Positions 47,842-59,911 of a DNA stretch of 64,000 nt are shown here, piece after piece (within the stretch, counting starts at the first letter, position 1; each line of letters begins with the position of its first letter). Source of the stretch: Turbatrix aceti (taxonomy: Eukaryota; Nematoda; Chromadorea; Rhabditida; Panagrolaimidae); NCBI GenBank assembly GCA_963969345.1, contig OZ017770.1, positions 443,246-507,245 on the forward strand. The letters run 5' to 3'. The position numbers and the translations under genes were made by a program. The notes under the pieces are model-generated. The model was given only the letters and a program-made list of their open reading frames with translations. It was not told the DNA's origin and searched no databases.

Positions 47842-48213
47842 TAGGTTGTTTTACTGTTATTTTGGTGGTTTTCATTCTTTTGAAAATAAACCGTTTTTTT
47901 GTTGATTGTTAGAGTGAGTTTTTTTCCTATGATGTAGTGTTGCGTTGTCGAACCCGTTCGATGTCAAATTCTCAATTCGAGCACACTTGGCTCGACTTGT
48001 CAGCGGTACTTTTTGCTTTTGAGCTGTTGCTTCGGATATCTGCCTACTAAGAGTCGTATGTGCGTACGTAGTCAATTGCTGGAACCGCTAGCGCATCCCA
48101 CTTTACAACACTGCTGTCAGCGGGCTAACAGCTTTCAAGTCAAATATCTGCCTGGTGTTTTCCTTGATTTCTAGCGCTTTAGCCAGCGTAAGCACCGGAA
48201 GTCAAGACGCTTC
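47842..48213 (+). other. Intergenic, PRORP polyA signal and methyltransferase promoter
   Basis: AATAAA at 47885-47890, 44 bp after the PRORP stop. The rest shows no further feature. Confidence 0.45.
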
Positions 48214-49196
48214 ATGGGCGATATAATTGATCATGTTAATCAAGAGAAAAAGTCTGAATGCCCCCTTTTTGGTGCCCGTGAGCACAATGAAAAGGTATTT
48301 TTTGACAGTACTTGCCGCGACCCGAATATCATACTTTTGTTTTCAGTTTGATCCCTTAAGATATCTCGATGATTTCTATAAAACGGCAAAAGAAGATCAG
48401 GCAATGCAAATTGTGCTCTTCTTTTTGCCTGGAATAATATATCGTTTACCAAATCAGATAGAGACGGTCCTTGATCTCGGAGCAGGTCCTACCGTTTACG
48501 TTCCTATTGTTTTTCGTCAACGAGCAAAACATATATTTACTTCTGATTATGCTCCTGTAGGTTTTTACTCACATTTTTCTGTCAAAGTTACTATCTTTTT
48601 TTTCAGGCAAACAGAGAAGTTTTAAAGCAATGGATCACTCGTGAAAATACATTTGATTGGTCAAACGTCTGTGAATGGATAGCGGCTATCGAAGCTTCGG
48701 TGGAGAGTCCGCACGTCATGCAAGAGCTTACAAGAAGCAAGATGCGTGGCGTTCTCGACGTAGATATTCATCTGGATCCTGTTATTCAAGACGATTACTT
48801 CAAATCTGATTCGTGGCCTCAGTCAACACTGCCTCGACAGTTCGACGTTGTAACATCAGTGTTTTGTCTGGAGTACGCCAGCGAAACATCGGAAGAGTAT
48901 TCACGCGCTGTAAAAAGTGCAACCAGTTTGATCAAACCAGGTGGCTACCTGGTCCAGGGTGGTGTGCTCAACGCCAATGAATACTCGTTCGGAGAACGAC
49001 GTTTTCGCTGTCATTATTTGACTCAAAGTGAATTACTTGCAGAACTAAAGGTAAAATAAGCAAGCGTCTGCTGCATTTCAATCAGAGTTTCATTTTTCAG
49101 AAAAACAACATGAGTACGAACGCATCCGATTCCACGTTTCGATTGATTATGCATGATGAAATTTTTGTTTTGATTTCCAAGAAAAAGATTGAATAA
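48214..49196 (+). CDS. NNMT/PNMT/TEMT family small-molecule methyltransferase
   Basis: Four exons (48214-48294, 48347-48556, 48607-49050, 49101-49196), all phase 0, encode about 276 residues, the usual family length. Family motifs: FDPLRYLDDFYK (human NNMT FNPRDYLEKYYK), the SAM-binding loop VLDLGAGPTVY (human LIDIGSGPTIY), TSDYAP (human VTDYSD), SVFCLEYAS (human STLCLDAAC), SLIKPGGYLVQGGV (human SLLKPGGFLVIMDA) and FGERRFRCHYLTQSELL. This identifies a SAM-dependent N-methyltransferase; the acceptor (nicotinamide, an amine or other) cannot be told from sequence. The ATG at 48214 is preferred over one at 48233 because it joins FDPLRY in frame. The stop is embedded in GAATAAAAA. Confidence 0.9.
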
Positions 49197-49217
49197 AAAT
49201 TATGAATGCAGTTTATT
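49193..49217. terminator. Facing polyadenylation signals of methyltransferase (+) and teneurin (-)
   Basis: The plus strand has AATAAA spanning the methyltransferase stop. The minus strand has AATAAA at 49217-49212, about 95 bp after the teneurin stop. The two 3' ends therefore abut or overlap. Confidence 0.5.
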
Positions 49218-49309
49218 GCGTCATCACGGGCAAGAAAATATCTGATTTTTTTATATAAAAAAAGCGAAACACGTATTGGCAAATGCACATTATAGATACA
49301 ACGTTTTTG

Positions 49310-52300
49310 TCATGTTTGAAGGCGTTCAACATTCCAGTTTTCGATATCGCCGATAGAGTCAATAGTGGCACTTGTCTTGAGCCTAGGGGTGTATCCCAAA
49401 ACGTAACCGATATTTAGCAGTTCGCGCTGCTGGCTTTCATTCCACGCCACTTTGGTAGGCAAGGCAGCCTTCAAAGCACGTCGCTCCGCCTTCCAAACTC
49501 GCTCAGCCACATTTTGCTGCAGTCGTTGAAGAGCTTCTTCTTTGATAAGATCCTGAATTATCATACGATATTAAATACTGTAAAAGTAAAAAACAGAAAC
49601 TTACATGACTGCCTTGGTAATGAACAAAGACTGACACACCATTGAGAGAAAGTTCGATTAGATGACTGTTCTTCTGTGTAATGTTCAAAGAAGGCTGTTC
49701 AATTTTATGCGGAAGTTCCGTTGTCGCTGTTACAAGAGATCCTTTTTTGATAAAATGAATTTCTGAAACAGATGTTTGATTGAATCGAAGATTGCCCAGA
49801 TAGATGTAGTCAATGACTAATTCCGTCCGGTTTAGCATTTTTTCTATCGTCGACAAAGCATTATTATCATCAAGCTTCAATTTCAGGACGTTGACCTAAA
49901 ATAATGAATGTCAATGATATCAAGATAAAAAATTCCAAAAAATTTACTTCGTTGTTTTTCCCAATAGAGACCACAAAGCCTGCACCGATGTCACTAGGCT
50001 CTTTGATTTGAATCCCCACAATGTTTTCTGTGACCATCGTGAACGTAGACATCACGTCCTTATTGACAAAATGCGACGGCTTTAGAGTCATGAGCTGAGA
50101 AAACAAACCAAGTTGCTGATTAGCACTGCAGAATGGATCGGATATGAGCACGCCAGAGCATACTTCATCGTTGTCGATATTCAGACGCTTGAAGGGTATC
50201 AAATTGGCAATGTCGATGCCGGAAAGCTGCATCCAATCCTCGATATTCAGAGGAACAGGTGAAGGCAATGTGCTACCAGAGAACTTGAAAGGATCGGCTA
50301 CAAAGTCGGGAGCAAACGTGTTGATGTATTGTGGAGCAATCGAAATTGTAGTAGACATAAATCGTCCAATGAAAACATCTAGAGGACGGTTTGTTGCAAT
50401 ATCACCAAAACGTTCTCTTATAAGCACAAATTTGGCTTCGTAATCATGGAATTGAGACAAGTAACCGATGGGAACAAAAAGTTCGGAATTAGAATCGCTG
50501 ATCGCGTTTCCAGTGGGGGAATACAAAATTTGACGCTCGACGCTGCCATGATCCGACAAAACAAATCTCAGAGATCCTAGAGGATCGGTCACCAACACAA
50601 AAGTCTGTCCCGATGAACTCTCAATCATGAATGGCGTATTTGAAGACGTATAGTAAATTGTCCAAACAGACTCTGGGTATTTTGAATCAATAAAGTGCGT
50701 GATAAGGTCATAGCGATCCGTGAAGGCATAGAAGAAGTTGTGTGTCCTTCTAGAAATTCGATCCGTGCGGGATACAATTCTTTGTTGTTCATCGTAGACG
50801 TAAACAAAATCAAAAGCGTCCCGGGTGCTGGTAGCTCGAATTACTTGCCCTAATCCATCATACTCAAACAATGTAGAGTCCCGTTTAACAACCCATCCAT
50901 TGGCGTCGGTGCCGTACTTCACTGCTCCCATGGTTTGCGCAGCACCTCCAATATCAAGCTTGACGACATCGGAATTAATTTTAGAAACTCGACCACTAGA
51001 ATCGTAAAACAGAGACCAAGTTTGTTTTCCTGTGTCACCGGTTGAGTACTCAGACAAGCTGCCATCAACAGAGTAGAGTCGCATTTCCGTAGGCCATGTG
51101 TCATGCTTGACAATCCACAAAATAGATTCTAGACGGCCGATAAGATCGTATGTAGCTTTCATCTGAACCACATCAGTTCCTCCAATAATAACGTTCATGG
51201 ACTCCACAAAGCGATCATGTGTGTACGCGGTGACCAAGGTAAACTAAAAAAAACATTTATAGAGAAAAATGTAAAGAGAAAAAATTACTTACAACGTCGT
51301 TAGAAATCTTCAGCTTGTTGTTGTGCTCAGTGAAAATGACACGTGCCAGCTTACTGATCTTTCCGGATAACAAATCGTACTCGAACTGCATGGATTCTAA
51401 TGCCGTCCCGTTAAAATTCGTGTGAATCACGGTTGGTCGGTAAAAGTTGTCATATTCAGTTGAAAAGTAAATTGAGTAGTCCTTAGACTGTCGTCTCATG
51501 CCAACAACAAGTGGCCCTTGGTAGACAAAATCCCGTTGAACAGCACCAGATGAGACGGATTTTACCCTGCCATGATTGTCGTAGGAAAATTCATGATTCT
51601 GATGACCGTTCCTGATTCTATGAAGTTTTCTGGCAGCAGTTCTGTTAATTGTAACACGCTTGAGGCCATCAAAAGTGATAAATTCCGTCAGATGCCCATT
51701 AGAATCATACACCGATGTTGCTACTCCGTGATGTTCTTGCCGATATACAATAACCGCAGCTGTTGGAAGAATACCTCTCGATGACCAGAATTCAATGATT
51801 TCATCTGTCGGAGACTTAAGAGATGACACTTCACCTTTTTTGTTGTATCGCCACTTGTACATTTCACCAGAAGACATGTGAACTATTGATGGATGTCTTG
51901 CAGTATCCAAGCCATATGTGTACTTTCGCGTTAACAAATCACCCTTCCGAGAATGTGTCGATGCAATAAGGCGGTGGAATGAATCGTAGGCGAAGTCACG
52001 TCGTCGATCAACCCAAGACACCTGCAATGGCAGATGGAATTCGTCATACGTAATATTCAGCAGGGCCCTTTCATGGTTTTCCGGGTGACTGATTTGCTTC
52101 ACTTGTCCGCTGCTGGAATAGACCACTGCAGCCGCGGGGTTATCAAATGCGTCCCGGATAATATCGGTGTTCGTTTCTGTGTTGAATTCGACAGTAAAAA
52201 CATTTCGTCCGTTAACCTGAAACAAAATAGCCATAAAATTAGCAGTTTCTTTGTTAGCAAAAAAAACAAAGTAATTCTTTGCGGACGGACATGTGAAACC

Positions 52301-55300
52301 GGACAGAAAGGACTTTTCACAGTTGAAACTGTACACAGTAAAACGTCAGTCGATTGCCACTCCGTTTCAAAGAATTACCCTGTATCGTCGTCTTACTTGA
52401 ATCACACGTCTGTTTTCATTTGATCGAATATTCGTTCTCCATTCAAAATGCGAACTCAGTTCGGGACGGTTTGGCTCATCAGTGGTAGGGAGTGTAATTT
52501 TTCTCTTAATAAATGAATGCTCTTGTACTGGAAGTAGAGGATAGTTTGACGTTTCAAACGTGCTCTTCGTTTCCATTTTGTTGTATTTCATTGTGTTTAG
52601 CACCTTGAAGAGAATTTCAGGCTGTGGACTGTCTTTCGTAAACATGTTTCCGTTGGCCATATACCTTTGTTGTTTCTTTCCATTTAGTAAGACTTCGGTT
52701 TGAAGTCGGCGATCCACAATGTTTGTTAAAAATGTCCATGTTTCTCCGTCCGATTTTGAAAGTTGGACAATTCTTCCTGACTTATCGTAATCAAATAAAG
52801 TCAGCCGGTAGTCAGTGGACTTAGATTCCAACATCTGTCCCAATCCATAGTTGAATTTGATAGTATCACCTCCATTTGATAGATCCCTAACTTGGTGAAA
52901 CAATTGCTTGTCAAAGTTGTTCAGTTCAACTACAAGTTTTTTTGTCATTGTGCCGTCGATAATCAATTCCGAGTTGTTAGCTCTGCTGAACTTTATGACA
53001 TTTCCATCCTTCGAGGTGACCTGAATGAGTTCACCAAAACTAGTATCTACGGTGTAATGAAAAGTGTACAGTTCTTTGTCGCCAAGCAAGGACATGGTTT
53101 TTTGATGCATGCCGTGCTTATTGAAGTAGTAAACCTCATTTGTTTCCGGTGAATTGATTTTGTACGCTTGTTCTTTGTTGTCAAATACAATTGTCTGTCT
53201 TTCGACGACTTTGATCTTAAAGTTCGCTTGATCGGCAACAAAAATACGCCCTTTTGAGTCAACAGCGACAGCGCAGGGTTTGTGGAAGAAGGAGTGGACG
53301 GCAATAATCGGTGACGTGTTGCCGGTGTTGTCGCATGGACAATTTATACGATCGCAGTCGCATTTACTCGTTTGACCGGCAATTGTTCGAAGCGAACCGC
53401 CGTTGATGGAGAGAGAACGCAATAAATTATGCCGTTTTGAGTCGGATTCAACTATATAAATGAGTCCACTGTCCGGTGAAAACGTAATAGCTTGGGCACC
53501 ATTTAAAGGAGGTAATCCGGCAGTTGTGTGCACATCACAGCTTCTCTTGGATCCGGCTAGCACTTGAACAATACCCTGGTTTAGAATAATTCGGTAAAGA
53601 ACGTCAGAATCGAGAACAACAAGACTGTTGGAGATTGGGTCAAACGCGATAGACATTGGCCAATCCAGAAGAAGGTCTTTCAATAGAAAAGAATTTGCGC
53701 AGCGAGATGAAGGCTTCCAGTCGGGACTTGCAATCACGGATACAATTGTTTTGTCTTTTGTGACCATTCGAATCCGCCGACCATCGAGGAAAATAATATT
53801 GCCGGTATTATCAAAAGTTAAATCTTTTGGGAAGATAAGAGACGCAACAATGGCCATTCCACCGTCGCCGCAGGCAGAGTTCGTATCGACGCACGTCGAA
53901 CCATCTCCGACGATTACTTTGTAGTTTTCAGCCGGGTTTCGAATCGTTTTTGTATTTCTCAAGATCCATAACTGGCGTCTGACGGGAATGGAGATGTGAA
54001 GAGTATCAGTTACGGGATCAACAGCGAGGTAGTAAGCATGAACAATATCAGTGAGGTTCAGCTCTAGGACGACATCCATTGTTTGGCCGTCGCTTGAAAT
54101 TCGACGAATCAAGTTGTAATCACCAATGTAAATTGTTCCGTCTCGGGTGACCGCAACTGCACTGGGTTGAAACAGCTTAGATTCTGCGACGAATTGGCTG
54201 ACGCATTGACTGCCGCAGAGCGGTTCCCGCTGACTTTCGGTGCCTACCAGAGTATGTACAATCATTGGAAGCTGAGAGAAGTATTCAGTAGTACCATCGC
54301 CTCGTTCCAAAAGATTGTTAGCGTAGTCAAAGTGATGATGAAAATTCAACGACCACAAACCGAATGTAGATGTTCTGCTCTTGCGGCCTTCAATTAGAAT
54401 GCGTTCGTAGTGCCAGACAATGTTTTCCTGCTGATTGCAATTTTGGTACTCGTAACCGATAGCCACGGTGGCTTGTGTAAGACCGTAGACATCCTGCATG
54501 TAAACGTTCAGTTGATCCCAGTAGAAAATATTCGTGAGGTTTTCCTTTGCTTCAAAAACTTCTAAGAAATTCCGCCCCGCAACATGAACCTTGACGTGTA
54601 CCAGATTCAGGGAAGGGGGAACTTCGGAAGAAAGAAGCATCATGTAGATCGCGGACTTGAAGCCTTGGGCACGGTCACTGGCGTATACCAAAAACATGTC
54701 GCCAGCATTCGAGACAGGAACAACATCGTAGAGCACACCTGAGTATACAGAGACTTTTGTGGTTTCCAATTCTGATCTTTTGTAGAAGCCTCCAAATTGT
54801 TGAACTAATGAGCAAGTAGAAGTTATCTTGGGGGTAATAGAATGCTTCAAGTGCTGAGTTGTACAGGTCGGTAAAGGCTTTGGAGCGGCTAATTCATCCA
54901 AAACAACGTCTCCAACGTTCAGAACGTTATTAACGGGAACAAAAAATGTTTTTTCAACTTTGCCAAACGGTTGTCTAAGAAATTGTAAAGTAACAAGACT
55001 TCCACCAATGACCATGATGTCAAACTGGCCTCCTGGCACATCGTTTCTGCTAAGGGAAAATCCATATCGGTTGTTTGCGGTGTCCGAAATTCGTACACCT
55101 GTCAGTGGACCGCCTTTGCTCGACATCACCTTTCCACAAACAACGGCGGCTCGAGAATTGTTAAATAAGCTGATATCGGCATACCGTTGTACCGAATCGT
55201 GATCAATGAGGAATTTGTGGCGGTGAAAGAAATCTGAATCTGCATCGGGCTGAATGCGCAATAGAACTTCCCTTGGAGGTACTCCGCTTGTGCAGAGTGG

Positions 55301-58300
55301 ATTCGTAGAACAGGAACGAACACTGCAGCACTCGGAATCCTCACAATCTGTCAAGCCATCGCCATCGTTATCAATACCATCGTCACATTCTGTTTCTCTG
55401 GCGAACTCACAGTGCGGGCCGTAGTGGTAGCTATCACAAACACACTGCCAAGCTTCTTTTAGAAATTGACAGTCTCCGGCGTCGCTGCAGTTATTTCGAC
55501 ATCCTTCTGAAAATCACAGTGCTTGTTTTATTTATTTGGCTCATTTTAATTTCACCAAGGGTAAAAACTTACGAATCAGACAACTTTTGCCATTCCATCC
55601 CCGGTTGCATTCACATTGTCCATTTTTGCATTCACCGTTCTCCGAACACTTTGAAGAGCAATCGTGCTCGTTACAAGTGGCACCTGTCCATAAAGCCTCG
55701 CAAACACAGCGTCCGTTAATGCACTGTCCGTGAATACATTCGTGAGAGCAGGAAACGGCTTTGCAGCGATTGGACTCCCTGTCATAGATTTCATTTTTGT
55801 TGCATCTTGGAATTTTAAGATCTTTCTTTGGTGGTACAGGTTTAGGCGCTTCAAATTGGGGTTGAAATATGAGAACTGCCGATGTCGGATTAAGTGGATA
55901 ATCGATATTTTGTTCCTCACGCACTCTTGTAATGAGTGATCGATCGTTGTAGCTTTCATCGGATAAGTGTGTACTTGAGAATCGTAGTTCACAGTGCTTA
56001 CCCTGCCAACCAGCCGCACAATAGCAAGTTGCGTTGTGGCATATGCCATTGCCCGTGCATGTAGGATCAGCGCAATCTGCGATATCGCAAAACTCTCCTT
56101 TCCATCCACCGTTGCAGATGCATTCGCCATTTGCATTGCAGTAGCCGTGCTCGTTGCAGTTCGGTACCAAACACCATCGAGCATCGACATCGCATTCGGG
56201 ACCTTTAAAACCATCGTGACAAGAACATTTGCCATTTGAAAAGATTCCGTTGCCGCTACACAGTACCGGGCAGACGGCTGAAAACAAAATAAGTAATGAT
56301 GAACGCTTTAAAAAACTATCCCTACTTTCTTCGCAATATTCTCCGGAAAAGCTCGAAAAACAGTGGCATTTGTCATTTTTGCAGACTCCCTTGTTAAAGC
56401 AGTCGTATTTGCAATTGTTGATTGTTCCTACCGGTGACGGAGCTTCGGCAGTAGGCTCCACAATTGAAGCGATAAAGGTTATCGATTCAGGCCGATCGCC
56501 ATCATTGAGAAAACCAAGATGCCATCGACCAGAAAAAAGTTGCATCGTAACGAGTGCACTTCTTGCCAACTTTTTTACGCTCCGTGACTTTTTGGAAATC
56601 CCATTAACGTGCAAATGATCTCCCCGAATGGTATGAGTAAAATCAAAAGCAGTAAGGGATGGTCGAAGTGTTTGCCTGGCGTATACCGCAATCCGTGCAT
56701 TAGCACTGACCGATATGTTGAGTTGTATTACGTCGTCGTGCTGGAGGGAAAACTGACTAAAAAATAAAATTGTAAAATCATTTTATTTTAATAATGCACA
56801 CATACGTGTATACAATTTGCCCTGGAGGCAAATCACCGGTAACAAGTTCTCCCAGCCGAAAACTTTGTGGTAGTGCCAGCATGAGAAGTTCTGGCTTTCC
56901 TAAGACATTTGAAACATCGTAGATGTGATGATGATAGTAGACCGAACCCGTTCTATCGTACGTTGTATATCTGCTTTCAAGGCTTTTCAAAGCAACTAAA
57001 ATAATACAATCGAATAAATTTGAAATTCTAAAAATTTAAGCTTACCAAATAAATACAAAACTGCAAAAAGTAAAAATAAAATGATGAAACACAAAAAAGC
57101 AGTGAATTTTTTTAACCTGCTAAGTGCGTTTTTCTGAGAGAATCCAAAAACAGAATCAGCGACACCACAGATGCCCTGCTGACGGTGACCTCTCCTGCTG
57201 GGGGCTTTGAGGGACTGCATGTGAAGTGAGGTAGATGCCCCGCTCGAGTTGGACAACAGCATACCGGTTTTTATCAACGGCTCATAGTTTACACTGTTGT
57301 TGTCATCCAGTGAAACGTCGTTTTGCATTCTTTTAGATAACGATGTTCTGACTCCACATAACCTAAAATAAATATATTCAACTTTGCATAAAATAATTAC
57401 TTTGGTGTATATTTAACCAAAAAAACATACATGGCGTACAGTAAATGAACATATAACAAAGACGAGAAAATCAGAATAGGCAACAAGTTTACTGAAGTGG
57501 AAAAGTGGTCATGTCCGTGATGAGAAAAATACCATCACCCCATAAAGGCTTGTGACCTTTGACAGAGAGAAAGAGAGAGAACAGAAAAACCACAAGCCGG
57601 AGACCACAGTGCCACAGTATAAAGGTAAATTTGAAGCCAAAAAAAGTGATTAATCGAAAGAGAGGAACCATTAAAATGCCTTCCACAGCGGTGTTTATAA
57701 ACTACTAGAAAGCTGTTGCTTATTTTGTAGTAATCATTGGCAAATAGGCCAACAAAAAACCAAAATGAAAGATCGTGGAAATACAAAAAAAAAGTTAAAC
57801 TACACTTGAAAACTATCTCTTGTAATAAATAAATCTGAAGAAACAACTTTGCCCCCCTCCCTTCTATTATATTTCGAACAACAAACTGTTGAATTGTGAT
57901 GTTCAAACCCCTATCGTAAGTACATCGTAAATGCTAGGAAGTCGGCAGTAACAGTGTCGGAACAAATGCACACAATCCTTGACATAAGAGAAACAAGGAC
58001 AAAGTGAAAAAGAATAAAAAGAATGTCCAAAACGGTAAAAAGATGCAATTGACTACAACATTGTGTGTTCAATTTCAATTATCTCTCTTTTTATGCCATA
58101 CCACAAACAAAACAAAAATGCAACACAGAAATTTGCATAATGATTGACGCAGACGTTAGGGGCAAAAATCGCATGACTGCCCTGTAATGGCCACACATGC
58201 ATTAACTAAGTTTATTGCGCAACTCAATGGTAACTTCAACAACCGAGATCACAGATAGACCTAGGTTGACGATCTTATCAGCTCGTCAAAAACTGACTGT

Positions 58301-59911
58301 AATACTCTGTGTCATTTTCTAATTTTTTTTATGGAACGTTGGTGGTAGTGTCGGTTGACCTCATGAAAACAGAGGTGGAACGTGTATGTGTCGCAGAGAG
58401 GGAGATTTATAACTGCGACAAACAACACAAAAATCAGACAGCGGTCAAACCTAGTATGCAAATGCATAAATTTTTCTTGTTATAAGAGGGGTGAGGGGGA
58501 GGGCAACAGTAACATATTACAACAGGCCGAAATGTGATTCCGTGACAACAATTTTCATACGCTTCAATCAATCCATTGTCAGGGGGTAGCATTTTCAAAA
58601 TTATGTTTAATATTTTTAAAACTGAATAATAAATTTGGAAGCAGGGCAGGCAGAGTAAAAACTTTTCATTCAGTCAAAAATGTTCAGCATTAATGGGATA
58701 TAAATCTATTCACACCTATAGTATTGGCACGCGACAGACAAATGGCTAGTTTGAAACAAAAAAGTTGCCATTGTTCGAAGACGACAAACGGCAAGTGTGA
58801 CCTATGCGACAGTCAAAGTCAGACAGACAGTCAAAGAATCGAATGAAGTGGGGTCGAAGGTGCCGATAATTAATAAGCGGACTTGGCTGCCAAGCCCGAG
58901 CGCAGAAATCTGACAGCCAAATCCCCATACGTGTCACAAAAATATAACATCCCAATGTGCGGGAAGATGATGGAGATGTGAAACAGGGAGATAGGGGCAT
59001 GTTGGCACATAGCTGTCGTGTCTCGTGTTATTTAAAAAAAAATAGTGGTTTCTCATCAGTACAAAACTGCCGAAAAAAGACATTGCTGTCAAATGGAGTA
59101 AAAATGTGCCGGGTCAGGAAGAAAAAGGAAAACAAACCAGTGGCACTGTTGACAAACAAGCAAATATACACTTCACTGCCGTTGCTTACAGTTATTGAGA
59201 CCATCATGAAGGAGTAAATCAATGTACATTAACTAATCTGTATAACCTAAGTGCACTTAAGACTTGCAGATGTGCTGCAACGACGCTTCCGATTTATCGC
59301 ATTTCTTTTCCCTCAATTTAAAAACTGCAAATACAGTTTCAAACGAAAAGGGTGTTAGAGAAAGTTGGAAGGGGCAAAGAAAAGTGTCTCAGTTAGCCAT
59401 ATGTCAGATAAACTGTATGATTCGAGTCGGACGTACTCAATAAACAGTAAATAATTCAAGTAGGGTAATGACAAGTCATCAAAAATATGTACTGTCGGTA
59501 TAGAAATAACCAAAAGCAACATAATCTGTTTTACAGCTGTATGCCATATTTTTACAAAAGAAAAAACCGAAGCCGAACTCACCTGTCAGTATGCCGACTT
59601 TGAGGCGATAGCGTGGTCATGGTTGTCTGAGCTGAAACTTCATCGTAAAGAGGTGCCTGTGATGAAGCATAGAGAGCTTCAAGCTGGCTGCTGGATCTAC
59701 TACCACTAGGAGGATGATGAGAATATATTCGCTTCAAAATACACCTATTGCGCTGTGAACCGGTAAGTGAAGTTTCAGTAGAATTTTCACGCGTAATCAG
59801 ACAACTAGATGGCTCCCAGTAATTGTTACTGTCTTCACGAGAAACATCTGGAATAGGCGGACGTGTGGTTGGCGGTGCGGGTGGCAAACGACATTGATGA
59901 AAGTTGTTCAT
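49310..59911 (-). CDS. TENM: Teneurin (TEN-1/TENM-like) transmembrane adhesion protein
   Basis: Ten exons in transcript order (59911-59583, 57362-57046, 56995-56806, 56756-56326, 56277-55573, 55506-52397, 52216-51293, 51243-49948, 49895-49605, 49552-49310) are phase-consistent and give about 2,611 residues. The intracellular part is Pro/Ser-rich. One helix (FTAFLCFIILFLLFAVLYLF) makes it a type II protein. Next come seven to eight EGF-like units (e.g. CKYDCFNKGVCKNDKCHC), then ECDDGIDNDGDGLTDCEDSE. The transthyretin-like region (VRISDTANNRYGFSLSR) matches TEN-1 VRVSDAAHPLYGFTLTR. After it lie NHL repeats (SAVAVTRDGTIYIGDYN), YD repeats forming the shell (FSYDNHGRVKSVSSG) and a C-terminal toxin-like remnant with no histidine in the last exon. 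Teneurins bind latrophilins and guide axons and synapses. A 2.2-kb first intron separates exon 1. Confidence 0.95.
57363..59582 (-). other. First intron of the teneurin gene
   Basis: A 2.2-kb intron (donor GTGAG, acceptor TTTATTTTAG). It contains no other supportable gene or repeat family. A promoter for a shorter isoform starting at the internal ATG 57328 is possible. Confidence 0.6.

Noticed and set aside
48233..48294. Start of the methyltransferase at ATG 48233
   Set aside because: It reads in a different frame and only continues by translating through the intron. ATG 48214 splices in phase to FDPLRY.
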